From Glandiceps talaboti (taxonomy: Eukaryota > Hemichordata > Enteropneusta > Spengelidae), in assembly GCF_964340395.1 (NCBI RefSeq), contig NC_135559.1, positions 17,103,050 through 17,167,049 on the forward strand: DNA of 64,000 bases. Reading direction: 5' to 3'. The notes below the pieces were generated by a model, which had not been told where the DNA came from, made no database searches, and saw only the letters and a program-made list of their open reading frames with translations. Shown in pieces: positions 44,737 through 55,267 of this stretch. The position numbers and the translations under genes are program-made. The stretch's first letter is position 1, and each line of letters opens with the position of its first letter.

Positions 44737-46186
44737 ATGTGGACATTAGGATTACCAGATACGAAGTTAACAAGAAAGCCACCCTTCGGAAAGCCACCCT
44801 TCGAAAAGCCAAAACCAAAACAGCAGCCGCAGGAGTCGCTGCATTCGCTGCATTCGCTGCATTTGCTTAACTATCGAAAACATTTACTCTAGCACAAGGC
44901 GCAGCAAATATTAACAGTTTACACAGTTTACACAGTTTACACTATGCACTACACCAACCATTTGATACTATAATGTCCGTGGATATACGAAACATATTAA
45001 TCAACATGGTTGTTTATGTAAGTGAAACCGATCGATTCAATATAATATTGAGAGATATATTCAAAAACTACATAATAATTCATAAAAATGCAAAAACTGC
45101 CAACGAGTGGTTGAAAGGTCCAAATATGCAGCACTGGGATCAACAATTGAATTTTGCTGTTTGGTTAGCTACGACCGGATGCGGTGTTAGTAGTCATGAT
45201 CATCTGTATAATGATGATATTCCGAGACAGATTCAATCATTTTTTAGATTTCACGTGTACTTTACTATAAGAAGAATATTGAATGAACTTTCTTGCCCAC
45301 TACCTGACGATCCCGATACTTTTAATAAAGTCGATAATTTATATGATGTACCGTCTTATCATAAAATATGCGATGAATTCGGATTAGATTATAATACAGA
45401 TTTCAGATTCACGTATGACACATCGGGAAACAATGGTATAGGTGTCGGTTATGAGTGGTGGAAAAAACCATATAAGATATCCAATATAAATATTAAGATA
45501 CAATGGTTGAAAACCCCGATGCCACAGATAAGGCTCGCAGAAGTTGGCATTGGTATAAATTTCAAAATCCCGATTATAAACAATATAATTATTTTGTTTT
45601 ACCAAATAGCGTGGGTTTTACGCAAGCGGGTTTAGGAAGATTGAATCGATCGATCGAATCTTATGTATATTGCGTGTTAGGAAGTCAAGCAGACACGCGA
45701 GTAAGTATAGCAGACTCTGGCGGTGCTGGTCAAGAAACGAGACAAAAAAAGATTTCATTACTCGAGGATGAGACGAGAGGCATTAATGAGGACGATAGTA
45801 TACCTCGTTATCAAAATGTAATTAATGCAACGAGAGTAAAGTTAGATCTAGCCATTTCTCCTTCTTTATGGTTAATCCCGAGTAAAATGATTATAAATAT
45901 GAATACGAATGTGGCGGGTTATAACAATTTCTTACAACAAGCGACAGAAGATATGAAGTTCGGTTATAACAACATAAATAATGACGTAAAAGAATCGGCA
46001 TTAAAAGAAATGGAAGGCCATGATGATCCGGTGCAACGACTAGCATCGCCAGAAGCGGTAGCAGCGGTAGCAGTGGTAACAGCGCCAGCAGCGGTAACAG
46101 TGCCTGGCGAGCGTGACGTTGTTCATGAATATTCAACGATGGGAATAATAGTCGGGACAATATTTTTAAGTTACTTATTTATATAG
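44737..46186 (+). pseudogene. Polinton structural-type protein, broken in three frames
   Basis: It starts MWTLGLPDTKLTRK at 44737. A frame change within the repeated AAAGCCACCCTTCG unit leads to an Ala/Phe-rich hydrophobic stretch and a TAA near 44870. The same frame then stays open (LAQGAANINSLH, EWLKGPNMQHWDQQLNFAVW, GCGVSSHDHL) up to about 45500, where a further shift is needed for the C-terminal 220 residues (FVLPNSVGFTQAGLGRLNRS, KMIINMNTNVAGYNNF). The C-terminus has a single membrane segment (MGIIVGTIFLSYLFI) after an Ala/Val/Pro-rich linker. Its position before the capsid gene suggests a virion protein; I cannot say which. Confidence 0.65.
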
Positions 46187-46189
46187 TAT

Positions 46190-46249
46190 TTGTATAGTAT
46201 TTGTATAACATTATATAGTATTTATATATAGTAGTAGTAAGACTGTAAG
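46190..46249 (+). promoter_or_regulatory. AT-rich promoter-like stretch with repeated TATAGTAT
   Basis: Four or five copies of (A)TATAGTA(T) in the 60 bases before the ATG at 46250, spaced about 10-20 bp apart. Equivalent motifs precede most genes of the element. Confidence 0.5.
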
Positions 46250-47496
46250 ATGTCTGACTATGATCATTTCGATATTAATCCTGAGTATGAAAATGAATAT
46301 GATGACCTTAGAGATCCTACGGAAGACTTGGAAATGACAGACTACGAACAAAATTCGTTGGAGCAATACTACCTGGAGGGCTTTCAGGAAACATCATTCA
46401 CAGACCCGATAGACCTCGTTGGTCCTGCTGGAGCTAAATTGACTGAATTAAGAAATAAAATATTGGAAGATACTATTGATAAAGTTATAAAAAAAGTGGC
46501 GTGCCAGTTAATCGAACTGAATTACAATTAAATACACATGTAAAGGATGGAGAGTTGTATGATAATATAACAAATCAACGGATTACAAGAAATGGTAAAC
46601 TTTTAGCCAAAAGTACAATAAAAAGTAAAATTGGTACTGCAGCTGCTAATAGACTTTTCGAGGATACTGCTGCTGCTGCGACTACCGGTCCGTCATTACC
46701 TTTAAATGTGGATACAGTCGAAGCAATAGATTTAACACCACCAATGATTGGTCAATTAAGAGACTATCAAGCTTACCTCAGAAGAGACACTGTAGGTAAT
46801 AAAGATGAAATCAGTAAGATTGAAAACAAAATTGAAGAATGGAATGAACTCAACCCTGAATATACAATCATGCGTAAAGAAATTGATACAGCAGTCAAAA
46901 GTTTAGAAGATTTGTATAATAGAAAAAAAGAATTGGAAAATAGACAAAAAATCGAAGAATTAACGCAAGATGAAAAAAAAGAATTAGGTAGAATTGAGAT
47001 TCATATTTTAAAATATAATAAAGAAACTAATATTTTAAACAATAAATTAGCTGAGACATCTTCTTTGAAAGAAGTACTCAAAGACCCGAGTCTTAGTATT
47101 AAAGATAAACTGGTGATTCTTTTCAAACGTAATGGAGTTACTATAGTTTCATTGGCAACAGCACTCGGTTTAGTTATAACTACCATAGCTATTTCATTAG
47201 GTATTAAATCACCACCCGTTGGTCCCAGCGGTAGTGGTAGCGGTAGTAGCGGTAGTGGTAGCGGTAGCGGTGGTGGTCCAGTCAAAGCAGTTATTAAACG
47301 TGTTGCGGATGTATTAAAATGGTTAGGTAATAAAGCAGCTATAGCACTGCCGGGTATTATTGGTTCTATCGTGTCATTCGTTTTAAAAACAGCGGGACAA
47401 GTTGTAGGATTTATAGCTGAACATGTATGGCTGTTGGCAACTGCAATAGCGATATACCTTTATGAACGGATTTTAACTAAACAAAAAAAAAAATAA
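46250..47496 (+). pseudogene. Polinton virion-type protein with acidic N-terminus and amphipathic C-terminus, probably one frameshift
   Basis: The first frame (46250-46531) is acidic (MSDYDHFDINPEYENEYDDL) and ends at a stop. The second has no ATG at its start, begins near 46501 with PVNRTELQLNTHVKDGELYD and runs to 47496. The two are best read as one gene with a frame change near 46500. A long coiled coil spans about 46790-47060. A membrane segment (TIVSLATALGLVITTIAIS) is followed by a Gly/Ser linker at about 47219-47276 and a run of hydrophobic/amphipathic helices (LPGIIGSIVSFVLKTAGQVV). This layout recalls virion proteins that disrupt membranes, but that is inference. Confidence 0.65.
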
Positions 47497-47554
47497 ATAC
47501 ATGAAATGAAATGAAATGAAATAATTACTAATACTATTTTTCATTTCAGTATAA

Positions 47555-47594
47555 TATAGTATAATATATAGTATAGATATAGTAAAAGAAAAAA
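47555..47594 (+). promoter_or_regulatory. AT-rich promoter-like stretch before the capsid gene
   Basis: ATAATATATAGTATAGATAT directly precedes an A-rich leader and the capsid ATG at 47595, matching the motif before other genes in the element. Confidence 0.45.
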
Positions 47595-48844
47595 ATGCCT
47601 TACAATAGAGAACTACAAGGTGACTACTCAAAATTGTACGCACTCGGTAGTAAAGGAGAACGAACTCATCACGTTGTAACGAATAATCCAAATAGTGCAA
47701 ACCCGGTGAAACTTTATATATCAGATGTCCAAAATTAGAAGACACTATTGTTCTAACGGGTAAATTCAATCTCGTTTTTGATCTTAAATTAAATGGTCAT
47801 AATAAGAACTTCGTTGTTCAAAACCTGTCCGCCAACATCATCAGTAATTTAATTTTAAAATTCGAAGGGGCAAAATTAATGGATTTATCAAACTACAATT
47901 TAATACAAAGGTATAAAGATCTGTATTCAGATAGAACAAATAAAACGTTGTATGGAATTCAGTCAGAAAATCTCCGAAAATTGAGAAGCGATAATATCGA
48001 TGGAGTTGGTGGTGGGAATTATTTAGGAGAGGGTGCACTTCATAAGGCATACGGTAAAAAATATGCGATCGATCTCGCGAAATTGCATCCTAAAATGAAT
48101 GGTCATGGAGCCGTATATCCTTCGAGCTTAGGAAGCCATATCGAATGGGAGATTACTCTCGCTCCCGTTAATAAAATCCTAGTATGTGAAGACACGACTG
48201 GTTGGGATTATGCTTTAAAAAACATTCAACTTGAATATGAAACGATAAGAGATCCAAAGTTAGCTATGGAAATTAATGGTTATTATAACAGCGGTAACAG
48301 TTTTCTTTACGAACATATTCATCATGAGAGAACATTTAACTTCCCTGGTACGGATACAATTATTAACCAGAACATTAATGTACCACGTAGAAGCTTGAAA
48401 GGAATTTTTATATTATTCAGTACACCACAGCTACAAAATGCATTAGACACCGAACTATTCTTTAATCCTAGTATTAATTCTGTTTCAATAACGATAGAAG
48501 GTATCGCAAATAAAGTGTATGCACAGGGATTATCTCCTAGAAAATTTTGGGAAGAAACCAAACGTTATTTCATGTCATCCGAGTTCTGTTGCGATAAACT
48601 AGAGGAAATAACTGAGGAAAACTTTCTGTTAAATAAATATTGTTTGTTTATTGATTTAAGAAGTTTTAAGGATAATAGATATCACGGTAATGGTCTGAAA
48701 GTCATGAACACAAAAGATGGGGTTCAACTGGAAATTCAACGAGAATCCACAGACCCGCAAGAAAGAATAACCGCAAATATTTTCATTATAAGTGATGCTA
48801 TGCTTAAAATTCAAGAATCTAAATTAAAATCTATTATGTATTAA
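47595..48844 (+). pseudogene. Polinton major capsid protein (double jelly-roll), one frameshift
   Basis: ATG 47595 opens MPYNRELQGDYSKLYALGSK and runs to a stop at 47737-47739. A base appears to be missing near 47718: from RCPKLEDTIVLTGKFNL onward the reading continues in another frame to 48844. The body has the features of the Polinton capsid family: KLMDLSNYNLIQRYKDLY, KFWEETKRYFMSSEF, CLFIDLRSFKDNRYHGNG and a final NIFIISDAMLKIQES strand-helix. Total length is about 415 residues, as usual. The protein forms the icosahedral shell; the packaging ATPase follows directly. Confidence 0.85.
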
Positions 48845-48898
48845 CATTATTAACATATTAACATTTTAACATTATTGATAGTATAGAATAACTCTAAA

Positions 48899-49498
48899 AT
48901 GATCTGGCTTGACCCTCCTTTCAATATGCTTATTAGTGCACCGACATGTTCGGGTAAAACAGAGTTCATTATGGAACTATTACAAACGTATTATAAAAAC
49001 GTATTCGATTATATAATCATAATCTGTCCGACGTTCATAAACAATAAAGCTTACGATAAAAAATGTATTTATAAAGACTCAGACATTATTATAATGATTC
49101 CCAACATAGAAAAAATAAATGAAAATATTGAACTCGTGTATGAGTGTTATAAAAATACAAAAAGTCTAATTATACTAGATGACTGCGCTTTCACGAAGGA
49201 TGTCAAATCTCGTGTCAATATTTTAACTAAGTTAGCATTTTCAGCTCGTCATGATAATATTAGCGTATGGGTACTTACGCAACAATTTACGAGTATCGAC
49301 AAAACATTTCGAGAAAACATCAGTATGCTCGTTCTTTATTACACACCGAGTAAAAATGATGTTAAAGAAATAATTGAAAACTATGGAATGGAATTAAACA
49401 AGGAAGAAATTAATGAATTTATAAAAAAATTAAAATATACTCCTTATAGTAAATTAGTATTTCGTTTAAGACAACCGTATAGTATAGATTTAGTATAG
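48899..49498 (+). CDS. Genome-packaging ATPase (A32/FtsK-HerA type)
   Basis: An intact 199-residue frame. Walker A is APTCSGKTEF (residues 14-23) and Walker B is SLIILDDCAF. The sensor-like WVLTQQF motif lies between Walker B and the C-terminus, as in A32-like packaging ATPases of Polintons and related viruses. It would pump the genome into preformed capsids and sits directly after the capsid gene. GATAGTATAG lies about 25 bases upstream of the start. Confidence 0.9.
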   Translation: MIWLDPPFNMLISAPTCSGKTEFIMELLQTYYKNVFDYIIIICPTFINNKAYDKKCIYKDSDIIIMIPNIEKINENIELVYECYKNTKSLIILDDCAFTKDVKSRVNILTKLAFSARHDNISVWVLTQQFTSIDKTFRENISMLVLYYTPSKNDVKEIIENYGMELNKEEINEFIKKLKYTPYSKLVFRLRQPYSIDLV

Positions 49499-49536
49499 AT
49501 TTAGTATAGATTTAGTATAATTAATCTGATATTAAT

Positions 49537-49671
49537 ATGTCATTGCTGTAAATCAATGATGTTATCAATATTTGTTGGTTATTTATTGCGTTAGTTATCA
49601 TCTACTATTTTTATAAAATAAATAAAAATATAAATAATATTTTACTATTATTATATAGTTACTATAACAAA
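49537..49671 (+). pseudogene. Short membrane-segment frame with an early stop, in phase with the next gene
   Basis: ATG 49537 gives MSLL then TAA at 49549-49551. The frame is then open and encodes one strong membrane helix (ICWLFIALVIIYYFY) and a basic Asn/Lys tail. It runs without a stop into the ATG at 49672. Either a tiny membrane protein gene lies here or the next gene once had an N-terminal anchor. Confidence 0.4.
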
Positions 49672-50364
49672 ATGGAACAAACATTGTCAGAGCTCACTAT
49701 TTTACAACCTACAGCACCGACAGCAGAGTCACAGGTGTCCCCAATAGTAAAGTACAGAGAAAGATTACTTTGTATCATTGCTGCTGGACAATCAAAAGCT
49801 TTCTTAGGAAAAAATTTCACTCTCGAATATATTGAAAAAGCGAGCGATAAAGAAATTGAAAAATATTATAAGATATATGAAAGCACTTACAGTTCTCTCG
49901 TCAGTGACAACATTGTAAATGGAGTTTTATTTGGGATTAGTAAATTAGTAGGACTTGTGCTTCCAGTACATGATGTGAATAAATTAAGTGACGACTTGAA
50001 AAACAATTTTCTCGTTACGAATCAATTCAAACAACTTACTGGAAAGTTAGCATATAGTTATGGTCCTCTTTTGGCATTGACAAGTGGTGGTATCACTATT
50101 TTAAATAATATGAACTTTACAACACACAATGTTAACACTGTTAACACTGTTAACACTTGTCTCCACAAGAAAAGTGACTTGACTGAAAAGAATAGTCAAA
50201 ATGAAAAAAATGACTCGAATGACTTTAATAACTTGAGTCAACTTGATCAAGAACTTGTTAGAGAACTTGCTATAGAACTTGATCAAGAACATGAACAAGA
50301 ACTTGATCAAGATATTGAAAACCTGAGAAGCGTTGTTACACCTGGCGTCAGAAACGTCCCCTAA
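49672..50364 (+). pseudogene. Polinton coiled-coil protein with its 3' end replaced by a LINE
   Basis: The frame has a globular part (KYRERLLCIIAAGQSKAFLG, FGISKLVGLVLPVHD) and a C-terminal charged repeat (QELVRELAIELDQEHEQELD). A LINE with an 11-bp target duplication enters at 50322/50323. The last 13 codons before the present stop at 50362-50364 are therefore LINE sequence. The original gene's last codons survive after the LINE, at 53725-53741, ending in TGA. Loss is limited to a short tail, so the protein could still be made. Function unknown. Confidence 0.7.
50312..50322. repeat. LINE target-site duplication, left
   Basis: ATATTGAAAAC, repeated exactly at 53714-53724 after the LINE's poly-A. 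Confidence 0.85.
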
Positions 50365-53300
50365 AACAGGGACGTCTTGACTATTTTCTCATCACTCCCG
50401 ATCTAGAAGCTAGGACTACCAACTGTGGTATCAAATCTGGTTACCGCACAGACCACTCCTTGGTTATTCTCAACCTTAATCTTTTTAAAACAGATAGAGG
50501 TAAAGGGTTCTGGAAATGGAATACCAGTCTTATTACAGATAAAGATTATGTTGTTATGGCAAAGACTATTATACATGAAACTTTAAATGAGTATTCTATC
50601 AATGGTAATGTCGACAGTGCAGAGGTCGATTTTACTGAGTTTTCTATTAGCGACCAGTTGTTATGGGAAACAATGAAATTGAAAATCCGCGGTGCCACTA
50701 TTCAGTATACTGCTAGACAAAAAAGGAAACGCAATAAAAGAACAGCTGGGTTAGAAAAAGAAATTGATATCCTCGAGGTACAATGCCAGCAAAATCAGGA
50801 AAACATTGGTGAACTTGAAACGAAAAAAACTAGAATTAGAATCTTTACGTGAACATCATATGAAGGGAGTACTCCTTCGTACTAAAGCCCGATGGGTTCA
50901 ACATGGTGAAAAACCAACGAAATACTTTTGCAATTTAGAAAAACGTCGATATGTTCACAAAACGATGGAAAAGTTGACTGATAATAATGGTTTAGTTTTA
51001 ACAGAGCAAGAAAAGATTCTTGCAGAAGCTACAAATTTCTATAAGAATCTCTATACCAGTCGTGGCACTACGGAACCAGTTTCATCGTTTATGAGGGATT
51101 TTAATAGTAATGATATCAATAAGCTGTCGGATGACCAGAGTTCAATTTTAGACGGTGTAATCTCTTATGACGAATGCAGTAATGCACTAAAAAAACATGG
51201 AAAACGGTAAAACCCCTGGTTGTGATAGGTTTCCCCCTGAATTCTATAAACTATTCTGGAGTAATATTGGTCGTTTAATTGTTAGATGTATAAACGAGTC
51301 TTTTCGAAAAGGAAATTTTTCTATTTCTCAACGTAGAGGGGTAATTACCTGTATTCCAAAGCCAGGAAAAAACAGGCTTAATATTAAGAATTGGAGACCA
51401 ATCACTTTATTAAATACAGATTATAAGCTCGTTGCTTCATCAATTGCCGCACGTATCAAAAGTGTACTGGATGATATTATAAGTTCGGACCAAACAGGTT
51501 TTATCAAAGGTCGCTTTATCGGAGAAAACACTCGTCTTGTTTATGATGTGTTAAACCAAACCAAAGTTCAGAATATTCACGGTATGCTTGTACTGATAGA
51601 TTTCGAAAAAGCTTTTGATTCGATTGAATGGGCAACTATTGATAATGCTCTGAAGTTCTTTAATTTTGGGGAAGGGATAAAAAAGTGGGTTGCTACTTTT
51701 TATAGTGAATCCAGTAGTTGTATCTAAAACAATGGCTACTTCTCTCAATTGTTCAATTTAAGCAGAGGAGTAAGACAAGGGGATCCCCTGTCACCCTATT
51801 TATTCATTATTATTGCAGAGTTGTTAGCCATTGCCTTTAAAAACGACCCTGATGTCCGCGGTATCAGTTTATATAATATTGATGTTCTCCTGGGTCAGTA
51901 TGCAGACGACGCTTTCCCTTTTCTTGATGGGACAGAGAAAAGCCTTGCTAGGGTGCTAGATATTCTTGACAGGTTCACCAATGTCTCTGGCCTGAGGGTT
52001 AACAGCGAGAAGACAAAAATAATTTGGATAGGGGCTTCTAGTCATAGTAAGAAGGTTATGCTGCCAGAGAAAAAATTACAATGGATTGATCACCCTTTCG
52101 AGGTGCTTGGCTGTACTTTTGACGTGGATTTAAATGATATATCCCTGTTGAACTACGATCCTAAAATTTCAGAAATTGAGAGACTATTAATAACCTGGTC
52201 CAAGCGTCCTTTGACCCTATTTGGGAAAATTACCGTCATTAAAACAATGGCATTGCCGAAACTTACTCACTGCCTATCTGTGTTGCCAAATCTAACAAGT
52301 GTACAAATCTCTACATTAAACTCGTTGTTTAACAAATTTATCTGGAATGGTGGCAGTGATAAAATCAATAGAAATAGACTTTGTCTGAAGGTAATAGATG
52401 GTGGCTTAAACATGGTGCACCTGTCAACATATCAGAAGGCCTTAAAGCATTCCTGGCTTCAAAAAGTTTTTAATCCTAAGAATAAGAGTTCATGGAAATG
52501 TCTTTTCACTTCCATGTTAGGCTTGGATACTAGTTATTTGAGATTTTATAATAGTCACCAGATTAAAATTGTAACTGCTCGCAAATTTAAGGACAATGTC
52601 TTTTGGCGAGAGGTTCTAGAAAACTGGTCTGAGGTCTCTTATTTTCCAAAAAATACCGCCGATTACTAAACCCTTATATTAAAGTTAATGGTAATGTTGT
52701 ATACTATAGATCATGGGCAAACAATGGAGTTAATCAAATTAGTGACCTGTTAGATGAAGAAGGCAAGTTTTTATCTTTCACTTATTTCAGTACAAAATAT
52801 GGATTACCTGTTGATTTTTTGACATTCCATGGCATTATTGATACAATTCCAATAGCATGGAAAAGGGAAATTACACTATCCTCTGAATCTCAAAACACTT
52901 TTCAACATAATACTATTACTACAGACAAGATTTGTAAAACTATGTACACAACGTTTTTAGATAATACTGTAAAAAATAAGACAAAGCCCCAGAAATGTAT
53001 GGAGAAGTGGTGTGAGATATTTAATATATCTAAAGATGAATTTTGGGATTACTTTGCATTGATTAAAAGAATTACAGATGATGTATCGCTTCAATCTTTT
53101 CAATACAAAATGCTCAATCGCATAATTTGTACAAATAGATTTCTTTTCCTTCGAAAACTCCTTGATCACGAGAGATGTACCTTCTGTAACTTAGAAACTG
53201 AAACTCTGAGACATATATTTTATGATTGCCAAATTGTTAAACGGGTCTGGAACTTTGTATTTAATCTTTGCAATACGACTTTTTCAGAAAAAGAAATATT

Positions 53301-53713
53301 GTTAGGTATTATCAGCACAAACCCTAATGTCTACAGTTGGAATATTATCTGTTTATTGACTAAGAGATACATTTTTAGTTGCAAAGTGAACAAAGTTGAA
53401 CCAATGATCACTGTCCTTGCTGAAAAATTCAAGAACTATAAGAAGCTGCTAGAGTGTTATGCCTACGAACCAAAGACAAAAAAGATAATTGATAGCCTTG
53501 AGGAATATTTGTAATATATCTTGTTGTCAACTTTATTTTATCTGTTCATCTACCTTGATTGCATCTAAATGTAATGTATATTGCAATACTGGGCTAGGTT
53601 CTTCTCGTTTCTTTTGTTGCAGTTTTTTGGCTTTTTCCTTCTTTGTCTTTCCTTTGTCTTGTGTTTTTTTTGTATCCTTTCAGTAATAAAAATGTAAATT
53701 AAAAAAAAAAAAA
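50323..53713 (+). mobile_element. 5'-truncated Tx1-like LINE retrotransposon
   Basis: 3,391 bp, starting inside the APE-type endonuclease and ending in a poly-A tract. An 11-bp target duplication flanks it. It inserted in the sense direction of the Polinton's genes. Confidence 0.85.
50325..53514 (+). pseudogene. Tx1-like LINE ORF2: endonuclease end, reverse transcriptase, zinc knuckle
   Basis: It opens in the last third of the endonuclease (YTWRQKRPLKQGRLDYFLI, then GYRTDHSLVIL). Frame changes in A-rich runs follow near 50820 and 51195. Reverse transcriptase motifs: CIPKPGKNRLNIKNWRPITL, LLNTDYKLVASSIAARI, SSDQTGFIKGRFIGEN, LIDFEKAFDSIEW, GVRQGDPLSPYLFI and the catalytic QYADDAFPF. There is an in-frame stop at 51725-51727 and another frame change near 52655. 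The C-terminal Cys/His knuckle CTFCNLETETLRHIFYDC lies near 53180-53235. Motif wording favours the Tx1/L1 clade. The copy is dead. Confidence 0.85.
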
Positions 53714-53724
53714 ATATTGAAAAC
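53714..53724. repeat. LINE target-site duplication, right
   Basis: ATATTGAAAAC directly after the poly-A of the LINE, equal to 50312-50322. The remaining bases to 53741 restore the original end of the interrupted gene. Confidence 0.85.
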
Positions 53725-53834
53725 AACTTGAAATTGACTTGATTAAAAATAAAATAATTTAAGTAAAAAATATTTTAAATATTTTGTATTATATAGTTAT
53801 TATATAGTTATTATATATATATATTAGTGTAAAA

Positions 53835-54314
53835 ATGAGTGATACAGAAAGTGTAACACAACCTAAACTAGAAACTCAAGTAAAAACTCAAGTAGAAACT
53901 GTTACTACAAACGGTACAACTAAAAATCCAGGTCGAGTTGAATGGGGAAAAAAATTAGCAGTAATTTCAGCTGAAGCAAAAAAACGAAAAAAATTAAAAA
54001 TGAAAGACATGTTAGTCGATAATAACGTTAAATCAATGGGATCAACTAAGGCAACTGAAAGTAATGAAAGCAATGAAAGCTCACAATTTAATAATACTAT
54101 GGTTTTATTAACTCTTGGTTCATTAGTAATTGGGGTAGCTGGTTTATATTATAAAAGAGAGTGGTTTTTACAATCAAGTGATATTGTAAGCACCAAGTCG
54201 TCATCAGAGTCTAAACAATTAACGACATTAGAATCAGTTAAAAATAAAGCCCCGCAAGCCCCTCAAGCTCCGCAAGCCCCACAAGCTTCGCAAGCTCTAC
54301 TTGAAATGGAATAA
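53835..54314 (+). CDS. Polinton basic membrane protein with a GKKLA motif
   Basis: An intact 159-residue frame. A Thr/Gln-rich N-terminus leads to NPGRVEWGKKLAVISAEAKK, a basic motif of the form GRVxxGKKLA that recurs in Polinton proteins, then a lysine cluster, one membrane segment (VLLTLGSLVIGVAGLYY) and a low-complexity C-terminus with PQA repeats (54250-54295). It may be a DNA-condensing or virion membrane protein; this is inference from composition. The upstream stretch has repeated TTATATAGTTA. Confidence 0.65.
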   Translation: MSDTESVTQPKLETQVKTQVETVTTNGTTKNPGRVEWGKKLAVISAEAKKRKKLKMKDMLVDNNVKSMGSTKATESNESNESSQFNNTMVLLTLGSLVIGVAGLYYKREWFLQSSDIVSTKSSSESKQLTTLESVKNKAPQAPQAPQAPQASQALLEME

Positions 54315-54412
54315 AAGAATGATATGAAACATTAATTATTTTTATTTTTTTATTTCATTTTATTTCATTTTTATTTTTATATATTATATAATATATATAT
54401 ACGCAATATACA

Positions 54413-54655
54413 ATGATGGACTATACTAAACTAATCGTGAATGGCCTATATGATGGTGCAGTTTTATCTGCTTTAACAATAACTAATAGTTTTATACTTG
54501 ATAAGACTATAAAGATGGCTCCAGACAGTCCTAAAACAAGTACTTCATTCAAGAAGTTTGCTTCTCTCGCAATAGCTGTGAGTGGAGCAGTATTAGAGAA
54601 AGATATGTTGGAACAAAGAAATATGTTACCAGTTGATCCTTATAAAGGAATGTAA
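54413..54655 (+). CDS. Polinton right-end small membrane protein
   Basis: An intact 80-residue frame, MMDYTKLIVNGLYDGAVLSA, with a hydrophobic N-terminal segment, a basic KMAPDSPKTSTSFKKF link and a second mildly hydrophobic segment. A second copy is at 3-215, about 95 percent identical by eye. Function unknown. Confidence 0.7.
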   Translation: MMDYTKLIVNGLYDGAVLSALTITNSFILDKTIKMAPDSPKTSTSFKKFASLAIAVSGAVLEKDMLEQRNMLPVDPYKGM

Positions 54656-54745
54656 TATATTAAAAAAATAATATAAAGGATAATAAAGGATAATAAAAAG
54701 AAATAATAAAAATAATATATCTTAATAGTATATATACTATACATA

Positions 54746-55210
54746 ATGGGTGCAGCTGTTGCGATGATAGTTGGTGGAGCTATTTTAAATGCAACTGCCT
54801 TTGTTGGAGGTAGTTATGTAGCTAAGGCAGCTTCAGGTGGCGACGATATGAAAGAAGAACATGAAAAAGAATTAAATAGACATGATTTAGCTTTGGAGAA
54901 TTTCAATAAAGATCGAGAAGTATGGTTGGAACATAGGCAAAAAGTATTAGATTTTATAGCGAAACAAAAAAATTTAGATGTTCATGCGAGACAAAATCTG
55001 ATTCTGACTGATCAAAACTGAAATTTATATCTTGAATTTCATCCAGAGAGTACACAGAGTACACAGAGTACACTCACCAGTCTTGAAAATGAACCAGAAT
55101 TTAGTGACTATTATCAACCTTCCGATGATATGAAGTTATATCAATACATTTATTTAGCTGGTGGTGGAATATTATTAGTTTATTTAATAATAAAAAATAA
55201 TATAATATAA
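54746..55210 (+). pseudogene. Polinton MGAAVAM-type membrane protein with in-frame stop
   Basis: The frame MGAAVAMIVGGAILNA... meets TGA at 55019-55021 and then stays open to 55208-55210. At the same codon the other copy (304-769) has TTA (Leu), so the stop is a single-base change. After it come a Gln/Ser/Thr repeat (ESTQSTQSTLTS), the conserved SDYYQPSDD and a C-terminal membrane segment. The promoter-like AGTATATATACTATACATA directly precedes the ATG in both copies. Confidence 0.8.
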
Positions 55211-55267
55211 TATAATATAATAAATTGATAAACTAATAAACTAATAAACTAATAAACTAACTATAAA

